The position numbers and the translations under genes were made by a program. DNA of 5,416 nucleotides from CAYUDP01 sp964443725 (GTDB taxonomy: Bacteria; Patescibacteriota; Minisyncoccia; Phycocordibacterales; JAKFXT01). The notes under the pieces were generated by a model, which was not told the origin of the DNA, did no database searches, and saw only the letters and a list, made by a program, of their open reading frames with translations. Below, in pieces: positions 1 to 5,388 of this stretch; position 1 is the first letter of the stretch, and each line of letters starts with the position of its first letter. Location of the stretch: contig CAYUDP010000027.1 of NCBI GenBank assembly GCA_964443725.1, forward strand, positions 1-5,416, given 5' to 3'.

Positions 1-149
1 GGATAATAGACCCTGTCAAAGTGACAAGGTCAGGGGTTGAGAATGCCTGTTCTGCCTCATCAATGCTTCTCACAACTGAGGTTGCTGTGGCAGAGGAACC
101 AAAGGAGGAAAAACCTGCTGGTGGTATGCCTCAAGGAATGGATTATTAA
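1..149 (+). CDS. groEL: 60 kDa chaperonin GroEL, C-terminal fragment (5' end outside the window)
   Basis: This is the last 48 codons of the chaperonin GroEL, which folds cytoplasmic proteins in an ATP-driven double ring with GroES. The frame begins at base 3; bases 1-2 finish a split codon, probably the Gly of the family's G-I/V-I-D-P motif. The readable protein contains IIDPVKVTRSGVENA followed by MLLTTEVAVAEEP, which matches the conserved end of the equatorial domain. It closes with a charged linker and a short Gly/Met tail (GGMPQGMDY) like the GGM tails that project into the GroEL cavity. The stop is TAA at 147-149. A strong hairpin follows directly, so groEL probably ends its own transcription unit. 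The fragment has no frameshift and looks like an intact gene cut by the window edge. The Cys in ENACSASS is less usual than the Ala-rich version in many GroELs. The family assignment is very secure. Confidence 0.96.
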   Translation, partial: IIDPVKVTRSGVENACSASSMLLTTEVAVAEEPKEEKPAGGMPQGMDY

Positions 150-157
150 AGTCCCAA

Positions 158-203
158 ATACAAAAAGCACTCGGCTAAAAATGTCGCCGAGTGCTTTTTG
201 TAT
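158..203 (+). terminator. Rho-independent terminator after groEL
   Basis: Bases 158-175 and 186-203 are perfect inverted complements (18 bp) around a 10-nt loop. The stem has a GC-rich core (GCACTCGGC/GCCGAGTGC) flanked by A5 on the left and T5 on the right, so the U-tract is part of the outer stem. It begins 9 nt after the groEL stop. Because the A and T tracts are symmetric, it could stop transcription from either strand. The next gene is also on the + strand, so the relevant role is to insulate the downstream cluster from groEL transcription. Confidence 0.9.
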
Positions 204-238
204 CCACAAGAAATAATTTTTTTTAATGCTATACAGAA

Positions 239-254
239 TATAATTTACTTAATT
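239..254 (+). promoter_or_regulatory. Putative promoter -10 box for the membrane-protein cluster; near-leaderless start
   Basis: A perfect TATAAT lies at 239-244. Transcription would be expected to start about 7 nt downstream (near 251), only a few bases before the ATG at 255. No convincing -35 element is found 16-18 nt upstream, where the sequence is a T-rich run (217-224), and there is no extended TG motif. The groEL terminator ends at 203, so a promoter for the downstream genes is needed in this 51-nt gap. No Shine-Dalgarno sequence precedes the ATG, which agrees with a leaderless or near-leaderless mRNA. Confidence 0.5.
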
Positions 255-2171
255 ATGAAAATAGGGAGACTTTTTTTGACCGCATGTATTTTGGGAGCTT
301 TTATTTTCGGTGGGCAAAAAACTTTTGCTGAGGATAGGAGTTATTCTTATGACTCAATTATTTATCATATAAATGTGAACAAAGACACTACTGTTGATGT
401 CTCTGAAGATGAGACATTTAGGTTTATTGGTGAATATCATAAGGGATATCGAGATATTCCGATCAAGAAGTTTGATCTTATTGATAATGTGTCTGTGTTT
501 GATGGTGCTACAGGTAAGCCCTTTGTGTACTCAGATCGTCAATTGGATAAACTAGATCCAAGCAGTTGGGGGAAATATACATATTACGAAAAAGGCGGTT
601 CAAGTATAATCGAATGGTACTACAATGAAAAAGATTCGGTTCATACTTGGAGATTGAAATACAGAGTACATGGAGCTATTGGTTTTTATAAAAATCATGA
701 TGAATTGTATTGGAACCTATTTACAAACTATTCTGTTCCTATAGAGAAAGTAGAGGCGACAGTGTTGATACCAGAGTTATCAGAAGACAAAACAATCCAG
801 ACTTCTTTCTACACTGAAGGGGTCGAGGATCAGAGTTGGAAAAAGATTGATAATAAGACTTTTTATTTCTTTGCCTACAAGGCTTCGCCTTTTGCGAAAG
901 TCACTATTGCCCCAGGGTGGAGTAAGGGGATTGTTGATAACAGTTTATATCTTAAAGAATATTTTGCTAGGAATTGGGGTTATTGGGGAGCAATGCTTTT
1001 AATAATAATTACTATTCTTTCACTTGTTTTCAGATGGTTCTTTACTGAGAAATACCATAAGGGTACTGGAGTAATAATTCCGCAATATGAACCCCCAATG
1101 GGTTTACCTCCTGCTATGTGTCAGGTGATTGTTAAGGAGGGGGTCTCGAATAGCGCGTGGTCGGCCACAATAGTTGATCTTGCGGTAAGAGGTTATGTAG
1201 ATATTGAGGAAATGGATAAGGGGGGGATGAGCAAAATAGTTTCTATTTTGATTGTGGGCATAATTGCTCTTTTTCTGGTTCCAGTTTTTGCGAAGTTGGC
1301 TTCCCCCATTTCACTTATTTTTGTGGGTGCATTTTTTGTTATTTTCCCAATATATTTTTCTCGCAATGGAAGGTTTGGCAAAAGTCTTGGCAAGGATTAC
1401 AAAATTACAAAAATTCAAGGAAAAGATATTTCTCTAATGAGACCTTTTGAGAAATATTTATACGATGCTATTTTTTTGAACTCCTCGGAGTTTTCAACGG
1501 AAACTGTAAAGTATGACACCTCGAGAGTTTCAGCGCTTAGTATTGCGATACGAAAGTTGTCCCAAACAGTAAAGGATGATACAGCTGAATTTACGGGTGG
1601 ATATGAAGTTGATTTCAAAAGCACCGTCTATCATTACTCTATACCAGCGCTCATTTTTTCCTTTTTCGCTCTACAGTTTATATCACCATTTCTAATTTCA
1701 ATAGGAGGTCCTGCTATATTTTTTGTAACGTTTTTGTATTGTGTTGCTATTAATATCGGGTTTTACAAATATAATCCTAGACTAAATGAGGCTGGGAATA
1801 TTCTAAAAGAGCAAATACTTGGGTTTAAGATGTTTCTCGAAACCACTGAGAAAGATAGGGTCAAAAACTTAACTCCAGATATGTTTGGGAAGTTTCTTCC
1901 TTATGCGATGGTTTTTGGGGTAGAGAGAAAATGGGCTAAAGCGTTTGATGGTATTGATGTGCCACCCCCAAATTGGTATCATTCAAACCTTGCTTTGGCT
2001 GGTGTCTCTTCCTCAAGTGGAGTGGGGCAAAGTTTCTCTCCCTCAGTTTTCTCCGAGTCATTTTCATCTTCTTTCTCATCAGCGTTTTCAAGTTCTAGTG
2101 GAGGAGGTGGTGCGGGTGGAGGAGGCGGAGCTGGCGGAGGTGGAGGCGGAGGCGGTGGAGGCGCCAGTTAG
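255..2171 (+). CDS. DUF2207 family predicted membrane protein with signal peptide and Ser/Gly-rich tail
   Basis: This 638-residue membrane protein belongs to the DUF2207 (YciQ-like) family, whose function is unknown. Residues 1-25 form a signal peptide: a KIGR basic start, a hydrophobic core, and cleavage probably after TFA. Residues about 26-240 are the extracytoplasmic DUF2207 domain, including YHKGYRDIPIKK and the later ELYWNLF segment. A membrane helix follows at about 243-260, then the family-typical QYEPPMGLPPA and ATIVDLAVRGYVDIEE. Two helices lie at about 328-368 and two more at about 460-503. Near 545-562 is FLPYAMVFGVERKWAKAF, the usual C-terminal motif. The end is a Ser-rich stretch and a Gly tract, common in this family. 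The ATG at 255 was chosen because it gives a clean signal peptide; the in-frame TTG at 198 lies inside the groEL terminator. The stop is TAG. It heads the cluster, 60 nt before lemA. Confidence is high for the family, none for a molecular function. Confidence 0.9.
   Translation: MKIGRLFLTACILGAFIFGGQKTFAEDRSYSYDSIIYHINVNKDTTVDVSEDETFRFIGEYHKGYRDIPIKKFDLIDNVSVFDGATGKPFVYSDRQLDKLDPSSWGKYTYYEKGGSSIIEWYYNEKDSVHTWRLKYRVHGAIGFYKNHDELYWNLFTNYSVPIEKVEATVLIPELSEDKTIQTSFYTEGVEDQSWKKIDNKTFYFFAYKASPFAKVTIAPGWSKGIVDNSLYLKEYFARNWGYWGAMLLIIITILSLVFRWFFTEKYHKGTGVIIPQYEPPMGLPPAMCQVIVKEGVSNSAWSATIVDLAVRGYVDIEEMDKGGMSKIVSILIVGIIALFLVPVFAKLASPISLIFVGAFFVIFPIYFSRNGRFGKSLGKDYKITKIQGKDISLMRPFEKYLYDAIFLNSSEFSTETVKYDTSRVSALSIAIRKLSQTVKDDTAEFTGGYEVDFKSTVYHYSIPALIFSFFALQFISPFLISIGGPAIFFVTFLYCVAINIGFYKYNPRLNEAGNILKEQILGFKMFLETTEKDRVKNLTPDMFGKFLPYAMVFGVERKWAKAFDGIDVPPPNWYHSNLALAGVSSSSGVGQSFSPSVFSESFSSSFSSAFSSSSGGGGAGGGGGAGGGGGGGGGGAS
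2007..2162 (+). repeat. Low-complexity Ser-rich then Gly-rich coding tract (C-terminus of the DUF2207 protein)
   Basis: Bases 2007-2099 encode 31 residues of which 18 are Ser, spaced with Phe (pattern SFSSSFSSAFSSSS). Bases 2100-2162 encode 21 residues: 19 Gly with Ala at two positions. Gly codons mix GGA, GGT, GGC and GGG, so this is not a simple trinucleotide slip. The Gly tract is strikingly G-rich compared with its AT-rich surroundings and carries many closely spaced GG pairs. Such tails are common at the end of DUF2207 proteins. They are probably disordered. Confidence 0.85.
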
Positions 2172-2195
2172 GATTATGTACAAAAAATCTAGCTT

Positions 2196-2204
2196 TGGTA
2201 TTAT
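2196..2204 (+). promoter_or_regulatory. Possible extended -10 promoter element upstream of lemA
   Basis: TGGTATTAT at 2196-2204 fits an extended -10 element (TGN followed by TATTAT, 5 of 6 to consensus). A start near 2211 would leave a leader of about 20 nt that is almost pure A/T and has no Shine-Dalgarno sequence. No good -35 is present. In AT-rich DNA such matches occur by chance, and lemA may simply be read through from the upstream gene. Confidence 0.25.
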
Positions 2205-2231
2205 TTAGTAGTTAAAAATTAAAAAAATATT

Positions 2232-2783
2232 ATGTATATAACTTTAGGTGTAATTGCAGTTTTGGCACTATGGGTTGTATTTTCGTACAACGGTTTCGTA
2301 AGAATAGTTAATAGAGCTAAAGAGGCGTGGGCGGATATAGATGTCCAGTTAAAGAGAAGATATGATCTCATCCCAAATCTAGTGAGCACAGTGAAGGGGT
2401 ATGCTACACATGAATCACAAGCATTTGAAAAAGTCACACAAGCCAGAGCTCAGGCTATGCAGGCCGGATCTACTGCGGACAAGGCAAAAGCCGAGGGAGA
2501 GTTGTCAGGAACTTTGAAGAGTTTGTTTGCTGTTGCTGAGGCTTATCCAGAATTGAAAGCAAATCAAAATTTTCTTGAGCTTCAAAGAGAGTTGTCAGAT
2601 ACAGAAGATAAACTACAAGCCGCAAGGAGATTTTACAATGGCAATGTTAGAGATTTGAATACCGCTATTGATCAATTCCCTGGAAACATAATCGCTAAGT
2701 CATTTAGTTTCTCAAAGATGGACTTCTTTGAATTGGGTGAAAATGAAAACGAAGCTAGAGAGCCTGTTAAGGTTAGTTTTTAA
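2232..2783 (+). CDS. lemA: LemA family protein
   Basis: This 183-residue protein has the usual length and layout of LemA: one N-terminal membrane helix (about residues 3-19) followed by a long alpha-helical bundle. Family landmarks are clear: YNGFVRIVNRAKEAWADIDV at 19-38, RRYDLIPNLV at 42-51, GYATHE at 56-61, AYPELKANQNF at 104-114, ARRFYN at 131-136 and FPGNIIA at 149-155. The C-terminus ends with the typical F-F-E-L and a charged, less conserved tail. LemA proteins have no established enzymatic activity; they are membrane-anchored helical proteins often encoded near htpX or other envelope genes. The ATG at 2232 begins the conserved N-terminus exactly, though only A/T-rich DNA precedes it and no Shine-Dalgarno is seen. 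The next gene starts 4 nt after the TAA, so co-transcription is likely. The family call is secure; any role in stress or proteolysis here is inferred from the neighbours. Confidence 0.96.
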   Translation: MYITLGVIAVLALWVVFSYNGFVRIVNRAKEAWADIDVQLKRRYDLIPNLVSTVKGYATHESQAFEKVTQARAQAMQAGSTADKAKAEGELSGTLKSLFAVAEAYPELKANQNFLELQRELSDTEDKLQAARRFYNGNVRDLNTAIDQFPGNIIAKSFSFSKMDFFELGENENEAREPVKVSF

Positions 2784-2787
2784 GTCT

Positions 2788-3663
2788 ATGAATGCAGACA
2801 CTGTATTTAATAGAATTAAATCGATAGTAAAGGGTTCTATTTGTCCTGTAAAGAAAGACTCCGGAGTCCTCGTTTTTTCTCTTTTTAGATTGTTTTTTGT
2901 TGCCACGATCGTCGCTCTGTGTGCTTTTCTAATTGCTAATATGGTTGGCGGCTTTGGCCAATTGATGTCAATTTTGTCTCAAGATGATCCAGATACAATT
3001 ATGAAGCTTTTGCCGGCAGGTGCACAAGTTGTTATTTTGGTTGCTTATATAGTCGTATCGTTGGTTTCTGTTTTGATTGAGGTGGCTTTTGCTTATGCAA
3101 TGCATTTTTTCAAAAAAGGTCAAGAGCTCAGCTTTTCTTCTGGTTTAGTTAGAGTAAAGGAGAAATTCTTCCAAGTATTTCTTTGGACCTTTATAATACT
3201 TGCTCTAACAACTATCATAGATTCGATTGGTAAAATTAACCCTGTATTTTCTCTGTTTGGCTCTCTCTTGAGCTTTGGATTTGGGCTTGCCCTTTATTTC
3301 CTTTCTCCAGTTTTGGCGCTTGAAGAGGGAGGGTCACTAAATATGGAATTCAAAAAGTCTGCTGAGTCCTTCGCATTTGTTTGGAAGGAGGTTGTCTTAG
3401 TCTGGATTGCCTTTGTTATTGTCTTGGGAGTAACTTTTATTATTGCTTTCGCACTTATCGCAATCCTCTCTTCGGCTATATTATTCCTATTAAAGGGCAT
3501 ATCTGTTTATTACATAACTTACGTTGCCGTTGCTATCGTTGTATCCGTTCTGGTACTTTCCTTTGTGATTGTAGATTTTGTAAGTATGTCATTTAGACTT
3601 TCCCTTTATGAATTTGCTAGAGAGAAAATGGTTGGGGTTGAAGGTACGGCAGAATTAAACTAA
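2788..3663 (+). CDS. Polytopic membrane protein, resembles DUF6159 family; function unknown
   Basis: This 291-residue, very hydrophobic protein has about six predicted membrane segments: near residues 27-50, 78-104, 126-144, 153-177, 201-235 (possibly two) and 241-265. A short basic N-terminal tail (NRIKSIVKG) comes first. The middle reads like DUF6159 membrane proteins: a helix, the soluble stretch FFKKGQELSFSSGLVRVKEK, another pair of helices, then FLSPVLALEEGG followed by EFKKSAESFAFVWKE, and near the end FRLSLYEFARE. This resemblance is from memory of the family pattern, not from a search. The start at 2788 lies 4 nt after the lemA stop and fits the tight operon; in-frame TTG 2728 and ATG 2743 would overlap lemA and add only polar residues. 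No catalytic motif, signal peptide or nucleotide-binding site is seen. It lies between lemA and htpX, so a link to membrane-protein maintenance is plausible but unproven. Confidence 0.85.
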   Translation: MNADTVFNRIKSIVKGSICPVKKDSGVLVFSLFRLFFVATIVALCAFLIANMVGGFGQLMSILSQDDPDTIMKLLPAGAQVVILVAYIVVSLVSVLIEVAFAYAMHFFKKGQELSFSSGLVRVKEKFFQVFLWTFIILALTTIIDSIGKINPVFSLFGSLLSFGFGLALYFLSPVLALEEGGSLNMEFKKSAESFAFVWKEVVLVWIAFVIVLGVTFIIAFALIAILSSAILFLLKGISVYYITYVAVAIVVSVLVLSFVIVDFVSMSFRLSLYEFAREKMVGVEGTAELN

Positions 3664-3666
3664 AAT
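3638..3666 (+). promoter_or_regulatory. Possible internal promoter upstream of htpX
   Basis: TTGAAG (3638-3643, 4 of 6 to the -35 consensus) and TAAAAT (3661-3666, 5 of 6 to the -10) are separated by exactly 17 nt and straddle the stop codon of the preceding gene. A start near 3673 would give an htpX leader of about 27 nt. This could let htpX be expressed apart from the upstream genes. The evidence is spacing and consensus only; chance matches are common in DNA this AT-rich. Confidence 0.35.
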
Positions 3667-3699
3667 AAACGCTCTGTAATTGGTGTCGTTGTATATATT

Positions 3700-4599
3700 A
3701 TGGCTACTTTGTATACCCATCAAGATGAAAATATGAGAAAGACCTGGCTTATAATGGTAGTGTTTTTCCTCATAATAATTGCACTCGGTTGGCTTTTCTC
3801 TAGGGTTTCCGGTTCACCTGTTATTCTGTATGTAGCAGTAATCTTTAGTATTTTTATGAATATCGGAGCCTATTGGTTTTCTGATAAACTTGTTCTTTCT
3901 ATGACGGGGGCGGTGGAGGCCGATGTAAATTCTTATCGGGAACTTCACAATATTGTAGAGAATTTAGCTATTACTGCTGGACTACCAAAACCAAAAGTTT
4001 ATGTAGTTGAGGATCCGGCACCAAACGCTTTTGCGACAGGTAGAGATCCACAGCATGCGGTTGTAGCTGTCACTACGGGCATATTGCCAATGCTCACTAA
4101 GACTGAACTTGAAGGAGTTATTGCTCATGAGATGTCACATATCGGGAATAGGGACATGTTGCTTTCAACTGTGGTGGTTGTTTTTGTTGGTTTTGTAAGT
4201 ATAGTTTCTGATATGTTTCTTAGGATGTCGTCCTTTGGTAGGAGCCGCGATAGTGACTCAAAAGTCGGAGCAATATTATTCGTGCTTTCGATTGTGGCTG
4301 CTCTGCTTGCCCCATTTGCGGCCACTTTGATACAGCTTGCGATTTCAAGAAAGAGAGAGTTTTTGGCGGATGCTTCTGGAGCCCTTTTAACCAGATATCC
4401 TGAGGGTTTGGCTAGTGCCCTAGAAAAGATATCGACTTACAGAATGCCGATGATGAAAGCTTCGAATGCCACTGCTCACTTGTTTATAGCCAATCCTTTT
4501 GGTGGGAGTGAAGAGAAGAAAACTTCTTTTTTTGTAAAGATGTTCATGACCCATCCTCCTGTTGAAGAAAGAGTGTCAGCTCTCCTAAATAAAAATTAA
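3700..4599 (+). CDS. htpX: HtpX, membrane-bound zinc metalloprotease (M48 family)
   Basis: HtpX is an integral membrane endopeptidase that degrades misfolded or damaged membrane proteins with its active site facing the cytoplasm; in E. coli it overlaps functionally with FtsH. The 299-residue protein has the full family layout. Membrane helices lie at about 13-34 and 38-60. The segment NAFATGRDPQHAVVAVT (109-125) precedes the HEMSH zinc motif, with H143 and H147 as metal ligands and E144 as the catalytic base. The third ligand is probably E220 in RKREFLADASG (217-227). Two further helices lie between these motifs (about 153-175 and 190-214). The C-terminal signature THPPVEERVSAL is at 284-295. 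All key residues are present, so it should be active. The ATG at 3700 gives the usual MATLYTHQ-type N-terminus; no Shine-Dalgarno precedes it. The next gene's ATG directly follows the TAA. Its location beside lemA is a recurrent arrangement. Confidence 0.97.
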   Translation: MATLYTHQDENMRKTWLIMVVFFLIIIALGWLFSRVSGSPVILYVAVIFSIFMNIGAYWFSDKLVLSMTGAVEADVNSYRELHNIVENLAITAGLPKPKVYVVEDPAPNAFATGRDPQHAVVAVTTGILPMLTKTELEGVIAHEMSHIGNRDMLLSTVVVVFVGFVSIVSDMFLRMSSFGRSRDSDSKVGAILFVLSIVAALLAPFAATLIQLAISRKREFLADASGALLTRYPEGLASALEKISTYRMPMMKASNATAHLFIANPFGGSEEKKTSFFVKMFMTHPPVEERVSALLNKN

Positions 4600-5208
4600 A
4601 TGGAAAATAATACAAGACAACAGGTTTTTATTACATATGACGGTGTAAATCTCTGGAAAGATAAAATAATAATGTTTCTAGTTGGGTGGGCCATACCAAG
4701 GGGTGTTACCCCGAATCATATTACTTTGTTTCGTCTTGTGATGATTCCTATCGTCTCCTACTTTTTGCTTGATGCAGATTATGTAGTCGGGGCGATATTG
4801 TTTTCTATTGCAGCACTTTCTGATGCTCTTGATGGAGCACTTGCTAGAACTAGAAATCAGATTACAGAATGGGGGAAATTGTTTGATCCGATTGCCGACA
4901 AGGTTTTAATAGGTACCGCTGCGGTTATTGTTGTTGCTCGTGTGCTTGGGAAATATCTTGCTCTTGCGATAGTCCTTATTGAAATACTTCTTATAGTTAG
5001 TGCTTATCTTAGGAACAAAAGGACCAAAAAAACCATTGAAGCAAACTGGGCTGGTAAATTAAAGATGACTCTTCAATCTCTGGGCGTGCTTTTCGTTTTA
5101 CTTGCCGCTCATACTGGCGTATCGATCTATGCACAAATTGGTGCTGGGGTCTTGTATTTGGGAATATTTTTTGCCATTTTAAGTTTGTTGGTGTATAAAA
5201 GTATTTGA
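4600..5208 (+). CDS. CDP-alcohol phosphatidyltransferase family protein (PgsA-like)
   Basis: This integral membrane enzyme moves a phosphatidyl group from CDP-diacylglycerol to an alcohol, making phospholipid. The complete family signature is present at residues 75-100: D75-x2-D78-G79-x2-A82-R83-x8-G92-x3-D96-x3-D100, in SDALDGALAR followed by GKLFDPIAD. The Asp residues bind two divalent metals, and the last is the proposed catalytic base. Membrane helices surround this core. GVTPNHITLFRL (35-46) is the usual family entry, and WAGKLKMTLQS (150-160) resembles the conserved GKxKT.xQ of PgsA. The closest well-known relative is probably PgsA (phosphatidylglycerophosphate synthase), but the acceptor alcohol cannot be read from sequence, so no symbol is given. 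About 35 residues precede the first conserved motif, longer than in short PgsA proteins. The ATG at 4600 abuts the htpX TAA, suggesting translational coupling. The stop is TGA. At 202 residues the length is normal. Confidence 0.92.
   Translation: MENNTRQQVFITYDGVNLWKDKIIMFLVGWAIPRGVTPNHITLFRLVMIPIVSYFLLDADYVVGAILFSIAALSDALDGALARTRNQITEWGKLFDPIADKVLIGTAAVIVVARVLGKYLALAIVLIEILLIVSAYLRNKRTKKTIEANWAGKLKMTLQSLGVLFVLLAAHTGVSIYAQIGAGVLYLGIFFAILSLLVYKSI
5171..5199 (+). promoter_or_regulatory. Promoter for tRNA-Ser, inside the 3' end of the phosphatidyltransferase gene
   Basis: TTGCCA (5171-5176, 5 of 6 to consensus) and TATAAA (5194-5199, 5 of 6) are separated by the optimal 17 nt. Transcription would begin near 5206, about 30 nt before the tRNA, giving a short pre-tRNA leader. 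This is the best sigma70-type match in the window, although it lies within coding sequence. It suggests the tRNA is transcribed independently of the membrane-protein genes. Confidence 0.6.
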
Positions 5209-5234
5209 TTTACAAAAGTCTTTCTTTTGAATCA
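5206..5234 (+). other. Hairpin between the phosphatidyltransferase stop and tRNA-Ser
   Basis: TGATT (5206-5210) pairs with AATCA (5230-5234) and CAAAAG (5213-5218) pairs with CTTTTG (5224-5229), around a 5-nt loop with a TA bulge on the left arm. The hairpin begins at the TGA stop codon and ends 2 nt before the tRNA. It may be part of the tRNA 5' leader removed by RNase P, or a weak terminator or processing point for the operon mRNA. It is low in GC and lacks a following U-tract, so termination is doubtful. Confidence 0.4.
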
Positions 5235-5236
5235 TT

Positions 5237-5324
5237 GGAGGGTTCGCATAGAGGTCTAGTGCACACGCTTGGAAAGCGTGCAGGGGGAAACCTCTCACGA
5301 GTTCGAATCTCGTACCCTCCGCCA
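5237..5324 (+). tRNA. tRNA-Ser (anticodon GGA), with encoded CCA
   Basis: The 88-nt sequence folds as a complete type II (long variable arm) tRNA. The acceptor stem is GGAGGGT (5237-5243) with ACCCTCC (5314-5320), then discriminator G5321 (the serine identity base) and an encoded CCA (5322-5324). The D stem is GCA/TGC with GG in the loop. The anticodon stem CACGC/GCGTG encloses loop TTGGAAA with anticodon GGA at 5271-5273, which reads the serine codons UCC and UCU. The variable arm AGGGG/CCTCT is closed by a GAAA tetraloop. The T stem ACGAG/CTCGT encloses TTCGAAT. All stems pair, with a G-U wobble in the variable arm, so the gene looks functional. A separate promoter appears to precede it. 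Confidence 0.97.
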
Positions 5325-5363
5325 AAGTTCGAATGTATTTTGGATCTTGTTCAATACACATCG

Positions 5364-5388
5364 CCAAAATTGTGAATTAAAATTTTGG
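5364..5388 (+). terminator. Possible weak hairpin terminator downstream of tRNA-Ser
   Basis: CCAAAATT (5364-5371) and AATTTTGG (5381-5388) form an 8-bp inverted repeat with a 9-nt loop, 39 nt after the tRNA CCA end. The stem is AT-rich, with only two GC pairs at its base, and the following TAATTTTATAA is not a clean U-tract. It is the only termination-like structure after the tRNA within the window, but it is weak. The remaining bases to 5416 hold no gene that can be supported. Confidence 0.25.

Noticed and set aside
198..254. Upstream in-frame TTG start (198) extending the DUF2207 protein by 19 residues
   Set aside because: The TTG lies inside the right arm of the groEL terminator and upstream of the TATAAT box, and the extension would spoil the clear signal peptide starting at ATG 255.
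276..287. Lipobox-like LTAC at residues 8-11 of the DUF2207 protein
   Set aside because: Only seven residues precede it, far too short for a lipoprotein signal peptide hydrophobic core; the signal peptidase I type site after TFA fits better.
1945..2208. 87-codon + strand reading frame overlapping the DUF2207 C-terminus
   Set aside because: It is an out-of-frame reading of the Ser/Gly-rich codons, has Val/Glu-biased low complexity and no family resemblance.
2728..2787. Longer starts (TTG 2728 or ATG 2743) for the DUF6159-like protein
   Set aside because: They would overlap the conserved C-terminus of lemA and add a segment without family support; ATG 2788 fits the operon spacing.
5206..5208. 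Possible recoding of TGA as Gly or Trp, as in some candidate-phylum bacteria
   Set aside because: TGA ends the phosphatidyltransferase at the normal family length and no conserved protein in the window contains an in-frame TGA.
5300..5334. Direct repeat AGTTCGAAT at 5300-5308 (T arm) and 5326-5334 (just after the CCA end), considered as an attachment-site remnant
   Set aside because: Only 9 nt long and 26 nt apart, with no integrase or element nearby; chance is a sufficient explanation.
5179..5367. 62-codon - strand reading frame containing TRFELVRGFPLHAFQACAL
   Set aside because: It is the antisense of the tRNA-Ser gene; such translations are a known kind of spurious protein annotation.
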